DNA of 64,000 nucleotides from NCBI GenBank assembly GCA_041690495.1, contig JAWLHE010000014.1:1-64000 (forward strand), given 5' to 3'. Origin of the DNA: DATAAP01 sp041690495 (GTDB lineage: Bacteria; Pseudomonadota; Alphaproteobacteria; CACIAM-22H2). Every line of letters begins with the position of its first letter. Position 1 is the stretch's first letter. The notes under the pieces were generated by a model. The model did no database searches. It saw only the letters and a program-made list of their open reading frames with translations, and was not told the DNA's origin. Shown here piece by piece: positions 51,963 through 60,691 of this stretch. Made by a program: the position numbers and the translations under genes.

Positions 51963-52826
51963 TCAGGAGCGTCGCGGCAGCTTGTTGAAGTGGAACAGCC
52001 GATGGATCTGCTCCGCGCGCAACGCACGGATCAGCTCTGCGTCGGAGATCTGTTCGGCACGCCTGAACCACGATCGGAAGTAGCCGTAGCCCAGGGCTGC
52101 GCCGGCCAGCACGTAGGGCGGTTCGAACATCCGATACAGACTACGGCCCAGGGCGAACAGCGGATGCGTGCCGATCACATAGGCGCCGTGTCCCATGCGT
52201 ACATTGCCACGCAGAATACCTGTGGCGGCTGCCGTCCGGCGCAGGTGCAGCACGGAGAGCTGCTGAAGGCAAACGGTCCGATACCCAAGCGTCCTGATCT
52301 GCACCAGGTCGACGATATCCCATCCGAGCATGGGCACGAAACCGCCCATGGCGTCGAATACGGTCCTGCGAATCGTCTTGATCGGACCGGGCACATGATT
52401 GTCCGGCATGCGCAGCCGGATGCTGCGACCGCCGGCGGTCACTTCATGCAGAATGCCGCCAGCCGCGCCGATCGTCGGATCGGCGTCCATGACGTCGAAC
52501 AGTGTCCGGAAATAGTGTCTCGGGAAGACAAGATCGGCGTCGATCTTGGAAACATATGTAAAAGTCTCATCGCGCAGGCGAAGATAGCCCTGGTTGAAGA
52601 CCTCGACCACGCGATAGCGACGCCCTCCCCCGGTATTGCCGGGCACCATCGTGATCCAATCATGCGCATCCATGAACTGCCGCACGATTTCTGGCGTCGC
52701 ATCGGTCGAACCGTCGTCGACGACGATGAGGCGATCCGGTCGCTCGGTCTGGTCGACGAGCGACTGCAGTGTGCGACGGATATATGCCGCCTCATTATGC
52801 GCCGGCATTACGATCACGTGCTTCAT
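51963..52826 (-). CDS. Glycosyltransferase family 2
   Basis: A 287-residue GT-A enzyme: MKHVIVMPAHNEAAYIRRTL, VVDDGSTDATPEIV and the DAD motif in SKIDADLVFPRHYF. The C-terminal part lacks membrane helices except a short stretch. It starts 22 bases downstream of asnB, in the minus-strand run wecG-asnB-GT2, and would add one sugar of the EPS repeat unit. Donor and acceptor are not predictable. Confidence 0.9.
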   Translation of the reverse strand: MKHVIVMPAHNEAAYIRRTLQSLVDQTERPDRLIVVDDGSTDATPEIVRQFMDAHDWITMVPGNTGGGRRYRVVEVFNQGYLRLRDETFTYVSKIDADLVFPRHYFRTLFDVMDADPTIGAAGGILHEVTAGGRSIRLRMPDNHVPGPIKTIRRTVFDAMGGFVPMLGWDIVDLVQIRTLGYRTVCLQQLSVLHLRRTAAATGILRGNVRMGHGAYVIGTHPLFALGRSLYRMFEPPYVLAGAALGYGYFRSWFRRAEQISDAELIRALRAEQIHRLFHFNKLPRRS

Positions 52827-52847
52827 TTCGGCACCTACTGAACAGGA

Positions 52848-54728
52848 TCAAACCGGGGTGGCGACGCGATACTCGCGGCGCCACAATTCGAACATCGCGA
52901 GTGCGAAGAGGCGTTTGCCGTTCGCCAGCCCGCGGCGATGATTCGCGCTAAGTCGGCGAATCGCCTGCGCCGAGAACAGCCTGGGATCGGCCTCCGCCAG
53001 CACGCCGTCGACGAAGTGCCCCATATCGCCGCGCAGCCATTGATCGAGGGGAATGCTGAAGCCCTGCTTGCGGTCGAGATCGAGCCCTGCCGGCAAAAGC
53101 TTGCGACCGAGACGTCGCGGCAGGATCTTCCGCTCGCGCTCCGTGGCTCGCAGCCCGTCAGGGACGCGGCCGAAGGCGAATTCGATAATGCGGTGATCCA
53201 GCCAGGGTGCCCGCACCTCGAGGGAAGTCAGCATGCTGGCTCGATCAACTTTCGCAAGGATATCGTCGGCCATGTAGGTCGAGAAATCCACCGTCGTAGC
53301 CTGTTGCACGGTGGAGAGGCCGGGCTTGCAAAGCGCGACCTTTGTCGCCTCGGGCGGAGCACCACCGTTAAGCCGCTGACGTGCGCCGGGCGCCAGGAGC
53401 CGGCGGCGTGCGGCCGCATCGAAATACATGTCGACATGCGCGATGGCATTGGCTGCGGCGCCGCCGCAGCCGATCGCATATGTGCGCCCCTTGGTTCCGA
53501 TGGGCAACAGCTCGGCGGCGCCGCGACTGACGATGTAGCGGATAGCCGCTGGCACGCGCGCGCGCAACCGCCCCATGCCTTGCAGCCAGCTGTAATGCCA
53601 GTAGCCGCCGAACAGCTCGTCGCCACCGTCGCCGCCCAGCGCGACCGTTGCGTGACGCCGGATCAGCCTGGACACGAGATAGGTCGGTATCATCGACGAA
53701 TCGGCGATCGGTTCATCGTATTGACGCGCCAGGTCGGGCAGGAGCCCCATGACGTCCGGTTCGGCGGCGAACTCCGTGTGATCGGTGCCGAAATGGCTGG
53801 CCACCAGACGCGCGTATGCAGCTTCGTTGAATCGGCCCTGCCCGGGGAATGCGATTGTGAACGTGCGTACCGGCGTCGTCGACTCCTCTGCGGCGAGTGC
53901 CGTGATCAGACTCGAATCCACGCCGCCGCTGAGCAGGACTCCCACAGGAACATCGGCGATGAGGCGGCGTCGGACGGATGATCGGAGGAGCTCCCGGAGT
54001 TCCTCGAGCAGGTCCTCCTCCCGGTCTGCGCCATCGCGCGCGGCCTCCGGAAGCTGCCAGTAACGCCAGATCTTCACATCGCCGTCGCCCGGGCGGTACA
54101 AAAGCGCATGCGCCGCAGGCAGTTTGCTGACGCCGCCCAACAGGCAGAGATGCCCCGGCACGTAGCCGTACGTCAGATAATGGTCGAGGCCATGCAGATC
54201 GACCTCGCGGTGGAAAGTCGGATCGGCCATCAGCGCCTTCAGTTCCGAGGCGAAGCTCAGGACTCTCTCTGTGTGGCGGTAGAAGAGCGGCTTTTCGCCG
54301 GCACGGTCGCGCGCAAGAAGTACGTGTTGCGCGCTTGAGTCATAGAGTGCGAGCGCAAACATGCCGTCGAGATGCGACAGGCAATCTACTCCCCAGGCGC
54401 GATAGGCTTCGAGGATAACCTCGGTGTCGCTCGATGTCCGGAATCGGTGTCCGCGCCGCGCCAGATCATCCTTGAGCTCGCGATAGTTGTAGATCTCGCC
54501 GTTGAACGTGATCCAGACGGTGCCTTCCGCATTGCCCATCGGCTGACGGCCTGCCGGCGACAGGTCGATGATGGCGAGCCGGCGATGGGCGAGGCCGATG
54601 CGCCCGTCCTCCGACCACCGCGCACCCGCATCGTCGGGCCCCCGGTGGGACATCGTATCGCGCATCGAGACCAGAAGATCGCGGTCGTTGAACGGGACCC
54701 GCGACACGATCCCGGCGATGCCGCACAT
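52848..54728 (-). CDS. asnB: Glutamine-dependent asparagine synthetase-like amidotransferase (AsnB family)
   Basis: A 626-residue two-domain enzyme. The class II glutaminase domain starts at Cys2 (MCGIAGIVSRVPF; RGPDDAG, HRRLAIIDLSPAGRQPM, NGEIYNYRELKDDL). The synthetase domain has the ATP PP-loop GVLLSGGVDSSLITALA and LGGDGGDELFGGY. Copies within EPS loci (exosortase-A amidotransferase type) are thought to amidate sugar uronates or other EPS building blocks rather than make free asparagine. It is 5 bases from the WecG/TagA gene, so co-transcribed. Confidence 0.92.
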   Translation of the reverse strand: MCGIAGIVSRVPFNDRDLLVSMRDTMSHRGPDDAGARWSEDGRIGLAHRRLAIIDLSPAGRQPMGNAEGTVWITFNGEIYNYRELKDDLARRGHRFRTSSDTEVILEAYRAWGVDCLSHLDGMFALALYDSSAQHVLLARDRAGEKPLFYRHTERVLSFASELKALMADPTFHREVDLHGLDHYLTYGYVPGHLCLLGGVSKLPAAHALLYRPGDGDVKIWRYWQLPEAARDGADREEDLLEELRELLRSSVRRRLIADVPVGVLLSGGVDSSLITALAAEESTTPVRTFTIAFPGQGRFNEAAYARLVASHFGTDHTEFAAEPDVMGLLPDLARQYDEPIADSSMIPTYLVSRLIRRHATVALGGDGGDELFGGYWHYSWLQGMGRLRARVPAAIRYIVSRGAAELLPIGTKGRTYAIGCGGAAANAIAHVDMYFDAAARRRLLAPGARQRLNGGAPPEATKVALCKPGLSTVQQATTVDFSTYMADDILAKVDRASMLTSLEVRAPWLDHRIIEFAFGRVPDGLRATERERKILPRRLGRKLLPAGLDLDRKQGFSIPLDQWLRGDMGHFVDGVLAEADPRLFSAQAIRRLSANHRRGLANGKRLFALAMFELWRREYRVATPV

Positions 54729-54733
54729 CGGCC

Positions 54734-55519
54734 CTATCCCCGCCCGCTTCGTGCCGGCGATCCAGCCCCGTTCGAATGGTGAAGGCCGAGACGCTCGAGA
54801 AGAACCTGCAGCAGGAATTTCGGGTTCCCCACCAGATAGCGCCCGAAGAAGCGACGCGGACGCTTGAGAGAGAGGTAGATCCACTCCATGCCGTGGTCGG
54901 TGAACCATCGTGGGGCCCATGGTACAGTGCCGGAGAGACGATCGAAGAAGCCGCCGACGACCATGATGACATTTGCGTTCAGCCGGGCGGCATTGTCGCG
55001 AACCCAGAGCTCCTGGACAGGCATGCCGAACCCCACCAGCAAAATGCCCGGTCGGGTGGCATTGATGATCTCGATCACGCGGTCCGACTCGGCCCCCTGC
55101 TTCTGAAAGTAGCCGTGATGAAAGCCGGCGATCCGGATCGTGGGCTCACGTGCACGAAGCTGCTCGGCAGCCCGCGCGATGACGTCGGGATGCGCGCCAA
55201 GCAGGAACACGGAGCGGTCGCGCGTGCTGCAGTAGCGGGCCAGATCCCAGATGAAGTCGTTGATGCAGACCCGGGGACCGAGTCTATGTCCCAGAATTCG
55301 CGCGCCGAGAGCCACGCCGGCTCCGTCGCAATGCGTGATGCGGGCCTGATTGCGGAACTCCTTGAGCCAAGGCAGTCGCTGCGAGAGCTGGATCCCGTGG
55401 ACATTCGTATTCAGGATTACCTCGGATTTTCCGCTGCAGATGATGCCGTCTATCTCGGCGATCAACTCGCGAGTCGTCAGATCCGTTACCTTGTTGCCGA
55501 GAATCTGAATGTCCCGCAT
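54734..55519 (-). CDS. WecG/TagA/CpsF-family glycosyltransferase
   Basis: A 261-residue GT26 enzyme. Conserved blocks are VILNTNVHGIQLSQRLPWL, THCDGAGVALGARILG, SVFLLGAHPDVIARAAEQL, LLVGFGMPVQELWV, NVIMVVGGFFDRLSGTVPWA and MEWIYLSLKRPRRFFGRYL. It adds ManNAcA- or ManNAc-type sugars to lipid-linked precursors in related systems. I used the ATG giving MRDIQILGNKV, with GAGAGG before it. It heads the minus-strand wecG-asnB-GT2 run. Confidence 0.93.
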   Translation of the reverse strand: MRDIQILGNKVTDLTTRELIAEIDGIICSGKSEVILNTNVHGIQLSQRLPWLKEFRNQARITHCDGAGVALGARILGHRLGPRVCINDFIWDLARYCSTRDRSVFLLGAHPDVIARAAEQLRAREPTIRIAGFHHGYFQKQGAESDRVIEIINATRPGILLVGFGMPVQELWVRDNAARLNANVIMVVGGFFDRLSGTVPWAPRWFTDHGMEWIYLSLKRPRRFFGRYLVGNPKFLLQVLLERLGLHHSNGAGSPARSGRG

Positions 55520-55630
55520 CCGCCTCTCTCGCAAGAGTGGAATGATATTGGGGACCTGCGGCCGGCGGCGGCAATTGGCAATTAGGGTAAGCCATTGACG
55601 CGCCAGCGGAAGCGACGCTCGCCTAAAGAG

Positions 55631-55667
55631 AAAAAAGAAGGGAGAAGTGGTTCCCCGCTTCTCCCTT
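55631..55667 (-). terminator. Rho-independent terminator of the RTX protein gene (minus strand)
   Basis: On the minus strand a 10-bp perfect stem (AAGGGAGAAG and CTTCTCCCTT, 55638-55667, 10-base loop) is followed by CTTTTTTC (55631-55637). It lies about 50 bases after the RTX gene stop and separates it from wecG. Confidence 0.9.
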
Positions 55668-55718
55668 GCATTCGGGGGCGCCGGCATCGCTGTCGGCGCA
55701 CCGGTGCGGTCGTTCGGA

Positions 55719-58585
55719 TCAGAAGATGACGTGTGTCTGCGCCAACGTCGTGATGCCGAACACCGTCAGGCGGTCACCGTTGCCGAAGTCGATGGCAATC
55801 GACGATGTATCGTTCGTTACCGTCGCGACCTCATCAAGCTTGGCCATGCTGCCGAGACCGAACGCGCTGAGGTCGATCTTGTCGGTCCCGGAGACGAAGT
55901 CGGTCACGGTGTCCTGACCGTAGCCGCGGTCGTAAACGAACATGTCCGATCCGGATCCTCCGGTCAGCTTGTCGCTGCCGGTGCCGCCGTCGAGCCGGTC
56001 GTTCCCCGCCCCGCCGTCGAGAACGTCATTGCCGGCGTCGCCGCGCAGCGTGTCATTCCCCGACAGGCCCTTCAGGGCGTCATTTCCGCCGTGCGCGTTG
56101 ATGACATCGTCCGAGTCGTCGCGGCCGCTCACGGTGTTGTTCTGATCCGACAGGAACGTCACGTGATTTGCCTTGGCGACCTGGCTGATCTGGGTGTTCC
56201 AGAGCAGTGTGTCGAAGCTGTCCGTGGCGGACACCTGTCCCTCGAAGATGAAGCCGTAGTCCCCATCCGAAGGATTGTCGATCGCATCCGTCCAGACGTT
56301 CTTGAGCGTGACTTTGGTGTCAGACACGCCGTCGAACGTGATCACGAGATCCTCACCGGACTGCAGCATGCGCATATTTTCTGCCGTCATGCCTTCGCCG
56401 ACGAACCTGATCGAATCCGACTCGTCCGCCTCCACCCATGGACGCACGTTGAAGCCCATGAAGTCGGTGACCATGTCGTTGCCGTCGCCGGCATTGAACA
56501 CAAAGGTGTCATGGCCGCCGCCACCGCTCAACGTGTCGTCGCCGGCTTTGCCCTCGATTGTCTCGTCACGGTCGGTTCCCTTGAGCGTGTCCGCGCCCGC
56601 AGTTCCCTCAGGACCCGTCGGGACGGGACCCGGAGTACCGGCCGCGGCGAACTGGAAGTCGGCCGCCGCGAGGGCGGCCACGCCGAAGACCTTGAAGCTG
56701 TCGCCGCCTCCGAAGCTGACGGTCACCATGGCCACGCCATTGGCATCGGTGCCGGGGGTCATGGTCGCCCCCGCCGCCTGCATCTCGGCGAGGCTCTTCC
56801 AGCCGAACCGGCTGACGTCGATCTTGTCCTTGCCGGCCTCGAACCACCGGATCGAGTCGGTGCCGCCGCCGCGCTCGGCAACATACGTGTCGCTGCCGGC
56901 TCCGCCGGAGAGATAGTCGTTGCCCTTGCCGCCGCGGAGCACGTCGTTGCCGCCGGCCGGACCATCCTGCTGCCGGTCGCCCCAGATCGTGTCGTCGCCG
57001 TCGGTGCCGACAATGTTGTCGTCGCCATCCGTCCCCGCGAGGACCTGGTCAGGATCCGACGGTGTCGGATCCGGAGTCGGTTCCGGAGTCGGAGCCGGAG
57101 CCGGAGTACCGGCCGCGGCGAACTGGAAATCGGTCGCCGCGAGGGCGGCCACGCCGAAGACCTTGAAGCTGTCGCCGCCTCCGAAGCTGACGGTCACCAT
57201 GGCCACGCCATTGGCATCGGTGCCGGGGGTCATNNNNNNNNNNNNNNNNNNNNNNNNNNNNNNNNNNNNNNNNNNNNNNNNNNNNNNNNNNNNNNNNNNN
57301 NNNNNNNNNNNNNNNNNNNNNNNNNNNNNNNNNTGCCGCCGGCCGGACCATCCTGCTGCCGGTCGCCCCAGATCGTGTCGTCGCCGTCGGTGCCGACAAT
57401 GTTGTCGTCGCCATCCGTCCCCGCGAGGACCTCGATCGGCTTGTACGAGTCCGCACCTCCGGTCCACGCCGGCATCTGCGACGTGTGGGTATTGTTGGAC
57501 ACCGACCACGAGCCGGCGGTGCCTCCGGTATTGGGATCCTGGGAATTGATGAGGGTGTTGTTGGCGTACGAGCCGTTCAGCTGAACCGGCCATTCGGATA
57601 CGAGCGCCGGATCGCGCAGGTCCTTGAAGATGTTTCCGGTGATGTTGAAGTTGTTACGATAGGCGGTTCCGGCGTTATTGCCGTCCCAGGTATAAATACC
57701 CATTCCGACGCCGTCGAAGAAGTTGTCGCGGATCGCCATGTTCGTGACGTTGGACGGCGAGCCCAGCGTCTCGGTGACATTGAGAGCTGTCGACCAGCTC
57801 CCTTCGATGCGACCGATGAAGTGATTTTTCTCGATCACGCCGTTCTGGATGGTGCCGCCGATCCCGTAGTGGGCATTGGTAAGAATGAACGTGTTCTCGG
57901 CGATCACACCGTTGACGCTCTCCTGCACGACCATATTGCCCTTGCCGCTGTTGGTCTCGCCGGCAAAGGACATCACGTTCCCGCGGATCTCGTAGTCGCT
58001 CATCCGGTAGGAGTGGACGTTGTCCGAAGACGGTCCTGTGGGGGTGTCGAAGTGGTTGTTGAGAATCTTGACGTTCGAGGCGTCCCACAGGAACACGCCA
58101 TCTCCGGCGACATTCTTGTAGCTGGAGTTCTGGATGGTCAGGTGGGAAACGTCACGAAACTGGAAGGCGGAGAATTCGTTGTTGCCGGGCACATACGCCT
58201 TGCCGGCGCCGTCGACGTCGACATTGTCGATCGTCCAGTTGGTCGAGCCGAAGCTGATCATTCCGGCGCCGCTCATATTCGTAATGCGAATATCGCGGAC
58301 GACGATGTTGTCATGACCGTTGCCCGCCACGCCGTTCTGACCGCCGGTGAAAACCGGGTCGGTGCCGTTTCCATACGCGCCGAAGGTGATCGGCGCACTG
58401 CTCGTCCCGGACGCCTTGAGGTTTAGCCCGCCCTGAAAGACCGAATCGCGGGCAAAAAGTACGGTGTCGCCAGGCTGCAGCCCGAGGCTGTTCACCTTTC
58501 CGAGCGAAGCGAATGCCGAACCGGCGGATGTTCCGCTGTTTGCATCCGATCCATTGCGCGCGTCGACGTAAAAGGTGCGAGCCAT
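55719..58585 (-). CDS. Secreted right-handed beta-helix/RTX calcium-binding protein (interrupted by assembly gap)
   Basis: A large exported protein. Residues 1 to about 370 form a right-handed parallel beta-helix (TFYVDARNGSDANSGTSAGS; many Asn-rich rungs such as IENNxF-like NNHFDTPTG and IRDNFFDG), as in polysaccharide lyases and C5-epimerases. Next come at least two copies of a 157-residue unit with RTX nonapeptides (GTDGDDNIVGTDGDDT, GGKGNDYLSGGAGSD) and an FAAAG-type block. A Pro-rich spacer (PAPTPEPTPDPTP) and a final RTX array (GGAGNDRLDGGTGSDKL) follow. C-terminal RTX repeats without a signal peptide imply type I secretion, for which no genes lie in the window. The frame shifts across the 100-N gap; if the true gap is 185 bases the frame is restored and the protein has 983 residues. 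ATG at 58585 has GGAG upstream. A polysaccharide-modifying role is inferred from fold and EPS context. Confidence 0.85.
56631..57432 (-). repeat. Tandem 471-bp (157-codon) repeat inside the RTX gene
   Basis: Copy one runs 57102-57432 (interrupted by the gap) and copy two 56631-57046. Matching left edges are offset by exactly 471 bases. The copies are nearly identical where both are present, differing at about two bases in the first 130. A linker encoding Pro-Thr-Pro-Glu repeats (57047-57101) separates them. Confidence 0.9.
57234..57333. other. Assembly gap (100 N)
   Basis: Exactly 100 N, the conventional placeholder for an unknown length. Comparing with the second repeat copy, 185 bases (56763-56947) should stand here if no further copies are missing. 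185 restores one open frame across the gap, whereas 100 does not. Confidence 0.95.
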
Positions 58586-59111
58586 TTGCGGGCACTCCGA
58601 GTCTGTATTGATGGGTGCGCGCAATCTGGGTTTCGGACGTTAACGAAAAATGAAAAAAGTCGTTAACGCCGGAGAGGGCAGAGAAATGTAACCGGAAACT
58701 CAAAGATAATATCAGTTAACACCGAATGTAGTCGCAACTCATGGTGGTTAATATAGACCAGCGAAGACACGATCACGACTGTGCAGACTTCATCGCCAAA
58801 CGATCGGCCGATGCATGAAATCACCGGTTTGCATGTCGGCGCACCTAGCCGACGCGTGCGCAGGCGTCATCGCCGGATTCTCGTTTGACGCGAGCTTCGA
58901 GTCCACGATCGCCTTTCGATCGTCCATGAACACGGTCTGCCACGTCCCGGCGCAACCATGAAATATCACAGAGGCGCTTCAATCGATCGAGCGGAACTCC
59001 CGACGAAGCAGCTTCATCCTGACTTTCCGCGCTGAAGATCCGCCACCGTCGAATGGCCATGGGCTCGCACCGAACTCGGGGGCTCGGCGTCGACCCGTAG
59101 CGTCGCGAACG
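58586..59111. promoter_or_regulatory. AT-rich upstream region of the RTX gene
   Basis: A 526-base region without a credible gene. The part next to the RTX start is markedly AT-rich. It contains three GTTAAC hexamers (58639-58644, 58662-58667, 58715-58720), the first two as CGTTAACG/C-GTTAACG about 23 bases apart. It probably carries the RTX promoter and regulator sites. The distal half, next to the MBL gene end, shows nothing recognisable. Confidence 0.5.
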
Positions 59112-60500
59112 CTACGGCGAGACGCTGCGATGCCCTGCAACCGGGCGGCGCAAGCGCCGATAGACGCCATAAGCGATCCGAATCGCGCGATCATCCGAAA
59201 GCACCAGGTCCCGTACACGATGGACGGTCCTCCGTTCCAACTGATGCCTGAGCATCGCCACGGGATTGCGCCGACGATATTCCCGCCAGTAGGCGCGCAG
59301 CTCGGCAGGCGACTTCGCCCGTCCGTTGTCCGCATATTTGGCTACGTTGGGCGAGAAATGCGGATAGAGGCTGCTCAGATTGTGGAGGGTGGTCTTCATG
59401 TAGTTGCCGATCAGCAGATCGTCGAAGACCTCCCAGCGTATCGCCTCCATGAGGGAGTGCCGCGGCGCCTGGAACGTGATTCCCGTCCTGAAGCCTCGTG
59501 GCGCCAGCTCGATCAGCGTTTCCTTTCCTCCGACGAGAAGGCGGATGAAGTCGATGCGGCCGCGCAACGTGCCGATGCTCCTGAAGTACTGGATCGCAGC
59601 CTGCCGGTCGCAGTCGTCGAGCTGATCCGTCCAGTTGTCGCCGAACTCCTCGGGCGCGCGGACGGCCAGGGGCAAGAGCGGGGCGGACAATGGTTCGTAG
59701 CGATCGGTCTCGCAGTCATAGCGCAGGTTGGCGGGAAGAATTCGCTCCGCCGCACCGTCGAAGCCGTCCAGCAGCTCCGAGGGATCCTTGACGACGTAGT
59801 CGTTCGCCCAGACGCTGTCGGACCGCTGATACAGGTGAAACGTGCTGAAAGGGACGTAATATCGTGCCCCTGTTGCCGCGAGGCTGGCGTGAACCTTGGC
59901 GCCGAGCGGAACCGACTTGACGCGCGGCGGCACGATCCGGGCGCCCGCCTCGTCGAAGAAGTTCATCATGTCGGCATCGCCGTGATTGATGAGCCGGAGC
60001 AGGAATGAACTCTTGTAGGATGAGGCGATGCTGCGGATGAGAGGCGCCCAGTCACGGTTGCTCGAATCGTTCAGATCCAGCAGCAGGCGGCCGTTTATGT
60101 CGATCAGCAGCGCGGCATCCTGATTGTAATCAGGAAGGCAGAGGACCCGAATGCGATCCGATAGCGGATACCACCGGTTCGTCCCAAGTACATGAACGTC
60201 GAACCCCTGCCCGATCAGATCTTCCCGGATACGTCCGCCGACATGGTCTGGTAGCAGAATCTTCCGTCCCCGGAAGTGCGGAAGCGACGCCGCGTTCAAA
60301 TGGTCGGGATGCCCGTGCGAAAACCAGACATACTCGCAGGCCTTGATTGCGGCGATCTGCTCGTCAGGAATGCCGAACCTGTGCGTCCAGCTCCCGAAAT
60401 AGGCCTCGCCCTCGATCCATGGATCGGTGCACAGAAACGGACGCCGGTCATATGCAATAAGCGTCGCGTTTCCTACTGTCTCAAATCCGAGCATGAGCAT
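59112..60500 (-). CDS. MBL-fold metallohydrolase of the UlaG/CMP-sialate hydroxylase-like type
   Basis: A 462-residue protein. The N-terminal metallo-beta-lactamase domain (about 1-230) begins FETVGNATLIAYDRRPFLCT and carries the metal motif VWFSHGHPDHLNAASLPHF, with DYNQDAALLIDING and LLRLINHGDADMM as later ligands. The C-terminal ~200 residues (from about 260) include YVPFSTFHLYQRSDSVWAND, found in relatives of CMP-N-acetylneuraminate hydroxylase that lack the Rieske domain. I used the ATG at 60500; the frame stays open upstream but without a ribosome site. A role in modifying an EPS sugar is inferred. Confidence 0.75.
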   Translation of the reverse strand: MLMLGFETVGNATLIAYDRRPFLCTDPWIEGEAYFGSWTHRFGIPDEQIAAIKACEYVWFSHGHPDHLNAASLPHFRGRKILLPDHVGGRIREDLIGQGFDVHVLGTNRWYPLSDRIRVLCLPDYNQDAALLIDINGRLLLDLNDSSNRDWAPLIRSIASSYKSSFLLRLINHGDADMMNFFDEAGARIVPPRVKSVPLGAKVHASLAATGARYYVPFSTFHLYQRSDSVWANDYVVKDPSELLDGFDGAAERILPANLRYDCETDRYEPLSAPLLPLAVRAPEEFGDNWTDQLDDCDRQAAIQYFRSIGTLRGRIDFIRLLVGGKETLIELAPRGFRTGITFQAPRHSLMEAIRWEVFDDLLIGNYMKTTLHNLSSLYPHFSPNVAKYADNGRAKSPAELRAYWREYRRRNPVAMLRHQLERRTVHRVRDLVLSDDRAIRIAYGVYRRLRRPVAGHRSVSP

Positions 60501-60691
60501 GCGATGCAAGCCAACGGCGGTTTCAGAGCCTCGGATCAGCCGAGGGTCTTGGGTAGCGCATTGCCTGCAACCGTAACGCGGCAGACGCGCTTCCATCATC
60601 GAGCGTGCGCCGTCGAGCACAGTAGCCGAAAGGAATATTGTTTCACGTTGATCATGGGTGTTAGCTGCACTGTCCTTCAGGATGCGCTCGC

